A stretch of 64,000 nucleotides of DNA from CAVYXZ01 sp965223835 (GTDB lineage Bacteria > Chloroflexota > Anaerolineae > Aggregatilineales > Phototrophicaceae): the NCBI GenBank assembly GCA_965223835.1, contig CBDCXQ010000001.1:3906001-3970000 (forward strand), written 5' to 3'. The position numbers were made by a program, and so were the translations under genes. Shown piece by piece: positions 27,949 to 35,941 of this stretch. A model generated the notes under the pieces. It was given only the letters and a program-made list of their open reading frames with translations. It made no database searches and was not told where the DNA came from. How positions within the stretch are numbered: position 1 is the stretch's first letter; every line of letters begins with the position of its first letter.

Positions 27949-28331
27949 GCTATGACCTCCTCAATTTTCTGTAAGATGAATTCATACCCCAGATAATCAA
28001 TCTCCCGGTCGTGAAACGGTGCCATCTGCATGGGGAACTGAATCACCTGCCAGCCGTCGACAATCGCGTCATGCACCGTCTCATAGGGCCAGTCCACGCG
28101 AGTGCGCAGACTTTCCTTATAGCCAGCCAACGGCTCATGTGCCGCCATGCCGATGACTTTGCCGTAGATTGACGAGGCATTGGTATGCAGGTAGAGCAAG
28201 CGTTGGCGCGGTTGGGCCCGCCGTGCCATGTCTTTCAGTGCAGACAGATCATCGTCGCTCACGCCACCATTGGCGAGGCGACATTCGGCAGTCTCAATCC
28301 AGTTGGTCAGTTGTGCCTTTAATGTAGTCAT
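27945..28331 (-). CDS. Hypothetical protein coupled to PhyH
   Basis: 128 residues, soluble. It has no recognised domain. An N-terminal helical part (about 1-45) precedes an alpha/beta part with LLYLHTNASSIYGKVIGMA and a C-terminal segment HDREIDYLGYEFILQKIEEV. Its 3' end overlaps the PhyH start by 4 bp, so the two products are probably made in equal amounts and may act together. The gene lies 51 bp downstream of the PD-(D/E)XK-like gene. Confidence 0.6.
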   Translation of the reverse strand: MTTLKAQLTNWIETAECRLANGGVSDDDLSALKDMARRAQPRQRLLYLHTNASSIYGKVIGMAAHEPLAGYKESLRTRVDWPYETVHDAIVDGWQVIQFPMQMAPFHDREIDYLGYEFILQKIEEVIA

Positions 28332-28382
28332 GATTTATTTACTCACTTTATGAATAGAGATTATCCCTCAGAGTAGCCCCCA

Positions 28383-28919
28383 TCATTGCTCAAGTCTTAA
28401 ACCAAGATCAAGCAAACCTAGAAAATATGTATTTGGAAACGTATCTGGGTGTGTTCTTGACTCGATTCTTCGAGGGTTAAATTTGTCGTTAAATTTCTCG
28501 ACACCGGCTTCCCACTCGCTCACACCGGGATTTCTGGTCAGCAACATCAACATCCATCGGTGGCCGGTAAGCCCATTCAGTTTATCCACATCCTTAGTAA
28601 TTCCAGTGTCTCGACCACCATCACTGAAATAGAAATTGACATTGCAGTTAACACCTTTTTGTTTCCCAATAAGCCAATGTTTGAGTTCAATCCAGTGATT
28701 TAGGCCGTTCAGGCGTATCTTGACATCAACCTTCTTTGTCCCAACCAGCACTTCTCGATCCAGTTCCTGTATGATGCCCTCACGCTGAAGCTGGCTAAAA
28801 AGTGTTACAAGTTCGCCTTTAAACCACCCCTCGGTTTGAAATCCTAAATCATGAAAGCAGATAAATCTGTCATGCATAGTATCAAAATGTTGTTGCATTC
28901 TAGATAGTAACTCAATCAT
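28383..28919 (-). CDS. PD-(D/E)XK-like putative nuclease, foreign-looking
   Basis: 178 residues. A helix with Glu36 is followed by VDVKI (Asp65) and HWIELK (Glu78, Lys80), the order and spacing of a PD-(D/E)XK nuclease core, with beta-strand character around each. No DNA-binding domain is evident. The gene is visibly more AT-rich than the sulfatase and transporter genes around it, and its function does not fit a catabolic operon, so recent insertion is likely. Only 2 nt separate its ATG from the sulfatase stop codon, so it is translated from the same message. It might be a restriction-like, repair or toxin-type enzyme. Confidence in the fold is moderate; activity is unproven. Confidence 0.5.
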   Translation of the reverse strand: MIELLSRMQQHFDTMHDRFICFHDLGFQTEGWFKGELVTLFSQLQREGIIQELDREVLVGTKKVDVKIRLNGLNHWIELKHWLIGKQKGVNCNVNFYFSDGGRDTGITKDVDKLNGLTGHRWMLMLLTRNPGVSEWEAGVEKFNDKFNPRRIESRTHPDTFPNTYFLGLLDLGLRLEQ

Positions 28920-28921
28920 CG

Positions 28922-30454
28922 CTACTCGCTATCGTGTTCGGGCGGCCAGTCCGTTTCCTGATGATAGGCCGCCAGCAGATCATGCCAGTAGCGGCGGTGT
29001 TTATGCAACAACGGCGTAGGCGCATAACGCTCGGCTTGGCCGATTTTTTGGTCACGCGCCATGTCGGTCTCAGCACGATAACCCAGCGTGAAGCTCAGCA
29101 AGCGTTCGAGTAACTCCGTTTTCACCGCCAGATAATCAGGATTACGCCAGCAGTTACGCATCTCGCCGGGATCAGTGCGATGATCGTATAATTCGCCGTC
29201 GTTGATGCCCGCATAGTAAACTAGACGGTAATCATGGGTGCGGATGGCGGATATTTTCCCGCCGGGATTCAGCCAATCCCATTCGCAAAAGACGGCGTCT
29301 TTGCCAGGGCTAGCACCCCTCATAACCGGCAACAAACTCACACCATCGCGCTCATCTGGCTGTGGAATTTCACATAATTCGCAGAGCGTAGGATACCAAT
29401 CAACTGCTTCGATCAAGGCATCGCAGTGCGTTCCCTGCGGACCACCCGGCCAGCTCAATACAAACGGGATGCGATGAATAGAGTCGTAGATGCCCATATT
29501 CTTATGGAACAGACCATGCTCCCCGGCAAAGTCACCATGATCGGCGTGGTACAAAATGATCGTATTTTCCAATTCGCCCAGCGCGTCCAGGTAATCCAGA
29601 ACCCGCCCAATTTCGGAATCAATTGCGGTGATGAGCGCATAGTAACTCGCCAGACACCGCTTGAGCCGGTTCGGATCCGGGTCTACCAGCGGATACAGAC
29701 GGGGGTTGGCGACCATCTGCTGCATAAATTCCGGTTTGCCAGCAAAGCGATTTTCAAAATAGTCGCGGGCGTTCTCCGGTAATTCAATCTCAGCGGGATC
29801 GTACCGGTCAAAATGGTCACTGGCTGGCGCAATCGGCGAGTGCGGACGCTGAAAGCTCATCTGCACGAAGAATGGTCGGTTGACATCGCGGCCCCGTAAG
29901 AATTCCAGCGTTTGGTCGCCAGTATAGCGCTCAATCGAATGCTCATAGGGTAAGTGGGCCGGGGCGCTGCCATCCAGCGTATAGTCCTGACCGGACTTGG
30001 GCGTACCTTCTTCGTATAGATGATCCAGTCCCTGCTCGACCAGGTATTGAAAGTAGTGCGTCTGGGTTGGGTCTAGGTGGGTGGCGTCAGCCAGATCGGT
30101 GTAGCGGATGAATTCAAAGCCATCGGCATCCCAGCGCCGCACCATATGCGACTTGCCAACGATCGCGGTCTGATAGCCATAACGCCGGAACAGGCAGGCC
30201 AGGGTATCCGGGTTAGCCTGGGGCAATTCGGCGTTATTATTGCCAAACAAGCGATGCGTGTGCGGATACTGCCCGGTCATAAAGGTAATGCGGGAGGGCG
30301 CACAGATGGGATTGTTGCAAAACGCATTGGTGAATCGCACGCCCTGCGCCGCAATGCGGTCAATATTGGGTGTCTGCACATCGCGCTGCCCGGCATAGCC
30401 CACGCAATTGGCGTTATGCTGGTCGCTCATGATCCACACCACGTTAGGACGCAT
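28922..30454 (-). CDS. Cys-type sulfatase 1 (alkaline-phosphatase superfamily)
   Basis: 510 residues from the ATG at 30454. An in-frame start at 30565 would run into the upstream sulfatase gene and precede a poor N-terminus. MRPNVVWIMSDQHN gives the first metal ligands (Asp11, Gln12), and NPICAPSRITFMTGQ is the sulfatase signature. Cys51 is the residue converted to formylglycine by an anaerobic-type maturase (anSME) or FGE, neither of which is in the window. LYHADHGDFAGEHG provides the later metal-binding Asp and His. No signal peptide is seen, so desulfation would be cytoplasmic, after import. It follows sulfatase 2 by 13 bp. Confidence 0.9.
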   Translation of the reverse strand: MRPNVVWIMSDQHNANCVGYAGQRDVQTPNIDRIAAQGVRFTNAFCNNPICAPSRITFMTGQYPHTHRLFGNNNAELPQANPDTLACLFRRYGYQTAIVGKSHMVRRWDADGFEFIRYTDLADATHLDPTQTHYFQYLVEQGLDHLYEEGTPKSGQDYTLDGSAPAHLPYEHSIERYTGDQTLEFLRGRDVNRPFFVQMSFQRPHSPIAPASDHFDRYDPAEIELPENARDYFENRFAGKPEFMQQMVANPRLYPLVDPDPNRLKRCLASYYALITAIDSEIGRVLDYLDALGELENTIILYHADHGDFAGEHGLFHKNMGIYDSIHRIPFVLSWPGGPQGTHCDALIEAVDWYPTLCELCEIPQPDERDGVSLLPVMRGASPGKDAVFCEWDWLNPGGKISAIRTHDYRLVYYAGINDGELYDHRTDPGEMRNCWRNPDYLAVKTELLERLLSFTLGYRAETDMARDQKIGQAERYAPTPLLHKHRRYWHDLLAAYHQETDWPPEHDSE

Positions 30455-30467
30455 GGCACAGCCCCTG

Positions 30468-32021
30468 CTAGATATAATTTTTGGTGCGTGCAGTCCGCAA
30501 CAAAGCCGGGTTAATCTTACCATCCCGGTTGCTGAACGTGCGGAAACGATCAACGCGCTGAGCATTCTTCTCCAGCGGAATCAACGCACCCAGGCTGTTC
30601 ACCCCATTTGAGGTACGGGGACGAGTGGTCGTGATAAGCCAGTTGAGTAGATCGCGGCTCAGCTCCTGCACCACGTCCTGATAGTCAGGATGATAATAAA
30701 GGTTATTCATCTCCCACAGGTCGGCTTCGAGATCATATAATTCACCAAAGCCGTCCGGGTGTTCTTCGGGAAACATATCGGGTGGATAATGCACCAGGCG
30801 ATACTTCCCTTTGCGAATGCTCTTGCTCCAGGCAAACTCCGTAACCCCAACCTCACGCACCGCCCCACTTTCACCGCGTAACAAATGCGAGATGTCTTTG
30901 CCATCACTGGTTTCCAACGGCTCCAGGCCTGACAGTGCACTGATCGTCTGTGATACATCAATCAGTTCAACGATCTCCTCAACCACGTGACCGGCGGGGA
31001 AGTTGCCCGGCGACCACCAGATGTGCGGGACCCGCGTGATGGCGTCGCTGCAAATGCCGGGGGCCTTTTCCATAATGCCGTGCTCAGCAGCATAATCGCC
31101 ATGATCGGACGTGTAAATGACGATGGTGTTATCAGCCTGACCGGATTCGCGCAAATAATCCAGCATAACCCCAACCGCTGCATCCACCTGGCTGACCGCA
31201 CCCAGATACCCATGTAGCTTGCGTAAACGCGCGGCTTCAAAAGTCCTGGGTTCGTACAAAGGCCAGTCGCGTACTCGCCAGCTAGCAGCGGTATCCCGCA
31301 TGTGTGGTGCTTTGCCCGCCGCTGCCAGATCATAATCGGCATTGGGCGGCAGCGTCAGCGACTCCTGATCGTACAGGTCCCAGAATTCCTGACAGGGTGT
31401 GGTACATTGATGCGGTCGAGGCAAACTGACATGCATCAAAAATGGTTGATTATTGGCGGCGGCCTGTTGCATGATCTCGACGGCTTTGTTGGCCTGCCAA
31501 CCTTCCTGGCATTCGTCGAAAGTAAGCGGGCTGGGGCGGCCCTCCATGCTCTGGCGACCCCGATCGCCAAATTCAGGCATCGTACCATGATCTTCGAGTT
31601 GTTCTTTGCCACGCTTGTATAAATATTGCGAATATTCCGGTGAGCGCCCACCGACACTGGTGCCGGTCGTCTCATGGAAGATGTCGCAATCATCTTCGAC
31701 CCAGTATTCCGGGCAATGAATCTTGCCCATCGCGACCGTTCTATAACCTGCAGCACGGAAATGTGTGAAGATGCTAGGCAACCCGCCGGGATTCACCCCA
31801 CTGAGGCCGTAATAACCATGATTATGGCAATATTGCCCGGAGAGGAACGACACACGGCTGGGCGTGCAAATCGGATTCTGCGTAATGGCATTGTCAAATC
31901 GCACCCCTTCCGCCGCCATGCGGTCCAGATGGGGCGTTTGGACGTCGGGATGACCTTTGAGCCCCAGGACTTTGGCGTTGTGTTGGTCGGACACGATAAA
32001 AAGTATGTTAGGTTTTGTCAT
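30468..32021 (-). CDS. Cys-type sulfatase 2 (alkaline-phosphatase superfamily)
   Basis: 517 residues. MTKPNILFIVSDQHN carries the first metal site, and NPICTPSRVSFLSGQ the formylglycine motif (Cys52). VIYTSDHGDYAAEHG supplies the second metal-binding pair. It is clearly paralogous to sulfatase 1, but different enough to suggest a different sulfate position or sugar. There is no signal peptide. The start lies 6 bp after the DUF3604 gene. The pair of sulfatases, an oligomer importer and a polysaccharide lyase nearby support a sulfated glycan as substrate. Confidence 0.9.
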   Translation of the reverse strand: MTKPNILFIVSDQHNAKVLGLKGHPDVQTPHLDRMAAEGVRFDNAITQNPICTPSRVSFLSGQYCHNHGYYGLSGVNPGGLPSIFTHFRAAGYRTVAMGKIHCPEYWVEDDCDIFHETTGTSVGGRSPEYSQYLYKRGKEQLEDHGTMPEFGDRGRQSMEGRPSPLTFDECQEGWQANKAVEIMQQAAANNQPFLMHVSLPRPHQCTTPCQEFWDLYDQESLTLPPNADYDLAAAGKAPHMRDTAASWRVRDWPLYEPRTFEAARLRKLHGYLGAVSQVDAAVGVMLDYLRESGQADNTIVIYTSDHGDYAAEHGIMEKAPGICSDAITRVPHIWWSPGNFPAGHVVEEIVELIDVSQTISALSGLEPLETSDGKDISHLLRGESGAVREVGVTEFAWSKSIRKGKYRLVHYPPDMFPEEHPDGFGELYDLEADLWEMNNLYYHPDYQDVVQELSRDLLNWLITTTRPRTSNGVNSLGALIPLEKNAQRVDRFRTFSNRDGKINPALLRTARTKNYI

Positions 32022-32027
32022 GATTTA

Positions 32028-33797
32028 TTAGTCCAATGTGATGAAAATCGGCGATGCATAAATGATTGCGCCATCGTTCTGACGGGCACGGAGATAAAAG
32101 AAAGTATTGTCTGTGGCCGGGCCGAGATCAAGCGTCGTGTCAATTTCGAGACCATTCGCCGCAATCGGCCAGGTTGCATCATGGCGCGAGACGATTTCTA
32201 GCACAGCCAGCGGTTGTTCGACAGCCAACTGGATATGAGCCATGAGACGCGCACCGCTGGCTACTTTCAATTCGTCACCCTGCATCGCATCATTGATGCG
32301 AAAGCATACAATCGCCCGCGTATCCCAGCACGCCCAGGTGTGGCGGGCATAGAGGGCATCGAACACCGCCTGGCGGTCACGACTTGTCACCCAGGCACCG
32401 GTATAAATCCAGCCAATCGGCGCACGACCTGAATTCTCACGGGCGGGCCAGCATTGATGATTATCAGTCCCGCCGGTAAAGCCAATTTTGTGACCTTTTT
32501 CCAACGCGGTCTGAGCACTGGACCCATTATTTCGGAACTCGGTGCGCCAACCGTCGGGCGGGTCTTCGCGCTCAAAGTTACCCCGCGACTGAAAAATCTC
32601 AACCAGTCGCAGATAATCATCTCGTGGTTCGCCCCAGGGATAGGCGTTCCAGTAATGACTACCATCATCACGGATGGCGTAGCTGACAGCATTGGCATGG
32701 TGGGGAATCGCCAGAAAATTATTGTAGGGTAACGCTTCAATGTATTGTGCCGGGCGAATCGGGTAATCGAAGGCCTCTGGGTTCATCGGGTGATCAGGGT
32801 CAGTAAAATAAAAGTTGACGTGGCCCTCGTCGCTGGATTGTTCCCAGCTATAGAGTGTCGCAAAATGACCCGGCTCGTTGGCGGCGTCACAGGCGCTGAC
32901 GATAGCAGCCCAATGACCTTTCGGTGTGTGATCCGCAGGCGCGGCGAAATCCAGATTCACAACGTCGCGGGCAACACCAAACGCCTGCTCCAATTTGCGC
33001 ATCCCATCGAACGAGATGTCACTGTGCCAGTGAATCTCCCCCAAAATGGGCATCAAGTCCGCCGATGTCGTCCAGATCGGGTTGGATGTAACTTCGAAGC
33101 GATCATTATTTGACTCGCCGTTTTCAATAGCATCACCCGACGCGAGGTCTGCCGCATCCAGGTGAGCGGTCAGCCGCACAGTTTTACCCGACGGTAGTTC
33201 CAACGCCAGCGGTACTGGTTCCTGAACATCTCCCTGCCATAACGCGTCTGAACCATTGCTAACGGTAATCGGCACGGGTTGAGCGAAGGCCGTCGCATAA
33301 CCACCAGCGTCCTGCGGTTGAACCAGCACCCGAAAACGGCTATCGCTTTCCGGGGCGGGCCGGGCAATGATTGCCAGTCGCCGGACCGGTCCAGCATGAG
33401 TCAACAGCGTTACGGAGCCAGCTTGCTCGTCACCATTCACCACCAGATAAATTGGGAACGTGGCTCCAGCCAGCGACATCGGTTTGGCGCTAATCATGAA
33501 GCTGATGGTTTCGCCTACGCTAACCGGCTCGGACAGGCGAAAGCGGGCGATCACCAGATCACGATTGTGGGCACTGATGTCGTTAAAGCTCGGCCCTTCC
33601 TGCACCCGCCACAATCGTTCCCCCCGATCACACGTGATGTCGATCCACTGCATCGCCACCAATGTTTTGAGATTATAGCCGCGCAGCTCTACTTCTAACG
33701 GCGCAGCATAGTTTTTTTCCGCCTGCCAGGATAGTGTCCAGTGACCAGATTCATTACTCGTATGGGCATACTGAGGGTCTTCAGTCAACTTGAACAT
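32028..33797 (-). CDS. DUF3604/PHP-like metal-dependent hydrolase
   Basis: 589 residues. The N-terminal half (about 1-250) is beta-rich and looks like one or two sandwich domains. From about residue 255 the motif GEIHWHSDISFDG starts a PHP-like metal centre, with later DFAAPADHT, IPHHANAVS and FTGGTDNHQ supplying more His and Asp ligands. This arrangement is that of DUF3604 proteins, which are frequent next to sulfatases. Their reaction is not established; phosphoesterase or sulfoesterase chemistry is possible. The gene overlaps the upstream ATP-binding protein gene by 17 bp. No signal peptide is visible. Confidence 0.8.
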   Translation of the reverse strand: MFKLTEDPQYAHTSNESGHWTLSWQAEKNYAAPLEVELRGYNLKTLVAMQWIDITCDRGERLWRVQEGPSFNDISAHNRDLVIARFRLSEPVSVGETISFMISAKPMSLAGATFPIYLVVNGDEQAGSVTLLTHAGPVRRLAIIARPAPESDSRFRVLVQPQDAGGYATAFAQPVPITVSNGSDALWQGDVQEPVPLALELPSGKTVRLTAHLDAADLASGDAIENGESNNDRFEVTSNPIWTTSADLMPILGEIHWHSDISFDGMRKLEQAFGVARDVVNLDFAAPADHTPKGHWAAIVSACDAANEPGHFATLYSWEQSSDEGHVNFYFTDPDHPMNPEAFDYPIRPAQYIEALPYNNFLAIPHHANAVSYAIRDDGSHYWNAYPWGEPRDDYLRLVEIFQSRGNFEREDPPDGWRTEFRNNGSSAQTALEKGHKIGFTGGTDNHQCWPARENSGRAPIGWIYTGAWVTSRDRQAVFDALYARHTWACWDTRAIVCFRINDAMQGDELKVASGARLMAHIQLAVEQPLAVLEIVSRHDATWPIAANGLEIDTTLDLGPATDNTFFYLRARQNDGAIIYASPIFITLD

Positions 33798-34824
33798 CGG
33801 CTTCTTCCTGAAATGTCATGAATGTTTCCGTCACGCCCGTCAATTCCAGGTCTTCCGCGAAGTGACAACTGACAAAATGGTTGGGCTGAACCTCGCGCAA
33901 TTCCGGCGTCTCGGTTTTGCAGATGTCCTGCGCATACTGACAGCGGGGGTGAAAATAGCAACCGCTGGGCGGATTAGACGGGTCAGCCACCTCGCCCCGC
34001 AGCAGGATGCGTTGTTTATCATAACGGGGATCTGGCTTGGGCACTGCCGACAATAACGCTTCCGTGTAAGGGTGCAATGGCGTTTCAAAAAGCGCTTCAG
34101 TTTCGGCAATCTCGACCACTTTACCTACGTACATCACCGCGACCCGGTCACTGATATGTTCCACAACGCTCAGGTCATGGGCGATAAACAGGTACGTCAG
34201 TTTAAACTCATCCTGCAAGTCTTCTAACAGGTTCAAAATCTGGGCCTGAATCGAAACATCAAGCGCCGAAACCGCCTCATCGCAGATAATTAAACTCGGT
34301 TGCAAAGCCAGCGCCCGCGCGATGCCGATGCGCTGACGTTGCCCACCACTGAACGCATGAGGATAGCGCACCAGATATTCAGGCCGCAGACCCACAACGC
34401 GCAGTAATTCGGCTACGCGGTCTTCCAGTTCTGAGCCACTGGCAATGTTGTTGGCTTTCAGGGGTTCACCCACGATTTGGAGCAGCGTCCGCCGGGGGTT
34501 AAGCGACGAATAGGGATCCTGAAAGATCATCTGCATGTTCTGCCGGGCTTGTTTTAACTGGGATGCATTCAAATCGGGCAGATTCACCCGCCCCAGTTTT
34601 GGGTCTTGAAACCAGATTTCGCCAGCGGTGGGTTCATAAGCCCTTAAGATCACGCGTCCGGTCGTCGTCTTCCCGGAACCGCTCTCGCCGACCAGCCCCA
34701 ACGTTTCACCCTCCCGGATAAACAGGTTGACATCATCCACCGCTTTGACATTGCCGACAGTACGCCGCAGGATGCCCTTCTTAACGGGGAAATATTTTTT
34801 GAGATTTTTGACTTCCAGCAGCAT
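33781..34824 (-). CDS. ABC transporter ATP-binding protein, DppF/OppF type
   Basis: 347 residues from the ATG at 34824. GGAGGGG lies immediately before two consecutive ATG codons (34827 and 34824), and the later one has the better spacing. Walker A is LVGESGSGKTTTGR, the signature FSGGQRQRIGIARAL, and Walker B LIICDEAVSALDV. The C-terminal Cys-containing segment (GCYFHPRCQYAQ and after) is the oligopeptide/dipeptide transporter HPY domain. It forms a heterodimer with the DppD-type protein encoded 15 bp upstream and powers import. Confidence 0.9.
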   Translation of the reverse strand: MLLEVKNLKKYFPVKKGILRRTVGNVKAVDDVNLFIREGETLGLVGESGSGKTTTGRVILRAYEPTAGEIWFQDPKLGRVNLPDLNASQLKQARQNMQMIFQDPYSSLNPRRTLLQIVGEPLKANNIASGSELEDRVAELLRVVGLRPEYLVRYPHAFSGGQRQRIGIARALALQPSLIICDEAVSALDVSIQAQILNLLEDLQDEFKLTYLFIAHDLSVVEHISDRVAVMYVGKVVEIAETEALFETPLHPYTEALLSAVPKPDPRYDKQRILLRGEVADPSNPPSGCYFHPRCQYAQDICKTETPELREVQPNHFVSCHFAEDLELTGVTETFMTFQEEADVQVD

Positions 34825-34839
34825 CATCCCCTCCACATT

Positions 34840-35847
34840 TCATTCATACAGCCAACAGCGTGCGTAATGTCCGGGTTCGATCTCGAATAGCGGAATGTCT
34901 ACTGGTTGATCGCACTTGCCAGCAATAAATTTGGCACAGCGGGGATGATAAGGACAACCCGGTGGGATGTTATACGGGTCGGGCACATTGCCGGTGATGG
35001 TGTACAGCCGTTGATGTGTCTTGCGACCGACTCGGGGAATTGACCGCAATAGGTCACGGGTGTAGGGATGAGCCGGTTCATAAAACAGATCATCCGTCGC
35101 GGCATATTCCACATCTTTGCCGAGGTACATGACGACTACATGGTCGGCCATCTCTGCCATCACGCCCAGATTATGCGAGATAAACATGATCGCCATCCCA
35201 AACTCGGTTTGCAGATGCCGCATCAAATCAAGAATTTGGGCTTCCGTAGTGACATCCAGCGCAGTCGTTGGTTCATCGGCAATGAGGAGACTGGGGTGGC
35301 AGGACAACGCCATTGCAATCATGGCCCGTTGCCGCATCCCACCAGAAAGTTCAAACGGGTAGGCATCGTAGCGTTCGGCAGCTTTGGGAATGCCGACATG
35401 ATCGAGCATCTCGATTGCCCGGCGTCGGGCTTCGGCACGGGCGACCTGCTGATGCAGGATAATTACTTCAGCGATCTGATTGCCGATGGTATGAACCGGG
35501 CTGAGCGAGGTCATTGGCTCCTGGAAGATCTTAGCGATGTCATTGCCACGCAGTGCCCGCATTTCACGGCTGTTGGGCTTGAGATCGGTGATTTTTACCG
35601 TGTCGCCACGATCACGATTCAGCGTCACCACACCATCAATAATTTCGCCCGGTGGTTGCACTAGATTCATGATCGCCTCAGAGGTCACGCTTTTGCCGCA
35701 GCCGCTTTCGCCGACCACGCCCAGCGTTTTCCGGCGCTCGATGTCGAAGCTGACCCCATCGACGGCGCGCACAGTTCCCTCGCGCAGCTTGAAGTAGACT
35801 TTGAGGTTCTCAACCTGGATCAATAAGTCTTTATCGTTGTCTGGCAT
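34840..35847 (-). CDS. ABC transporter ATP-binding protein, DppD/OppD type
   Basis: 335 residues from the ATG at 35847; the frame extends further upstream, but those codons overlap an intergenic hairpin. Walker A is VVGESGCGKSVTSE, the signature LSGGMRQRAMIAMAL, and Walker B LLIADEPTTALDV. The C-terminal HPY domain contains GCPYHPRC and a later Cys pair that can hold an iron-sulfur cluster in some members. It is the partner of the DppF-type subunit. The 94-bp gap to the binding-protein gene upstream contains a stable hairpin, so ATPase expression may be lower than that of the binding protein. Confidence 0.9.
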   Translation of the reverse strand: MPDNDKDLLIQVENLKVYFKLREGTVRAVDGVSFDIERRKTLGVVGESGCGKSVTSEAIMNLVQPPGEIIDGVVTLNRDRGDTVKITDLKPNSREMRALRGNDIAKIFQEPMTSLSPVHTIGNQIAEVIILHQQVARAEARRRAIEMLDHVGIPKAAERYDAYPFELSGGMRQRAMIAMALSCHPSLLIADEPTTALDVTTEAQILDLMRHLQTEFGMAIMFISHNLGVMAEMADHVVVMYLGKDVEYAATDDLFYEPAHPYTRDLLRSIPRVGRKTHQRLYTITGNVPDPYNIPPGCPYHPRCAKFIAGKCDQPVDIPLFEIEPGHYARCWLYE

Positions 35848-35881
35848 GAACCCTATTTCCCACAAACATTTGTCTTTAAAT

Positions 35882-35934
35882 GAGCTTACCTCACCCCTGG
35901 CTGTGATAACGGACTGCAATTAGGGGTGAGGCTC
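35882..35934. repeat. Intercistronic hairpin, CCTCACCCC family
   Basis: CCTCACCCCT (35889-35898) pairs with AGGGGTGAGG (35922-35931), with GAGC and GCTC flanking. The arms enclose a 23-nt loop. It lies just after the solute-binding-protein gene on the minus-strand message. The same core occurs in the palindromic repeat at 58742-58811. Confidence 0.65.
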
Positions 35935-35941
35935 GATTTAT

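Noticed and set aside
27406..27996. Plus-strand open frame of 196 codons opposite the PhyH gene
   Set aside because: The minus strand has all iron-binding residues of PhyH and a coupled start; the plus frame has no recognisable features.
30455..30565. Longer N-terminus for sulfatase 1
   Set aside because: It would overlap the end of sulfatase 2 and add 37 residues ahead of the conserved RPNVVWIMSDQ start.
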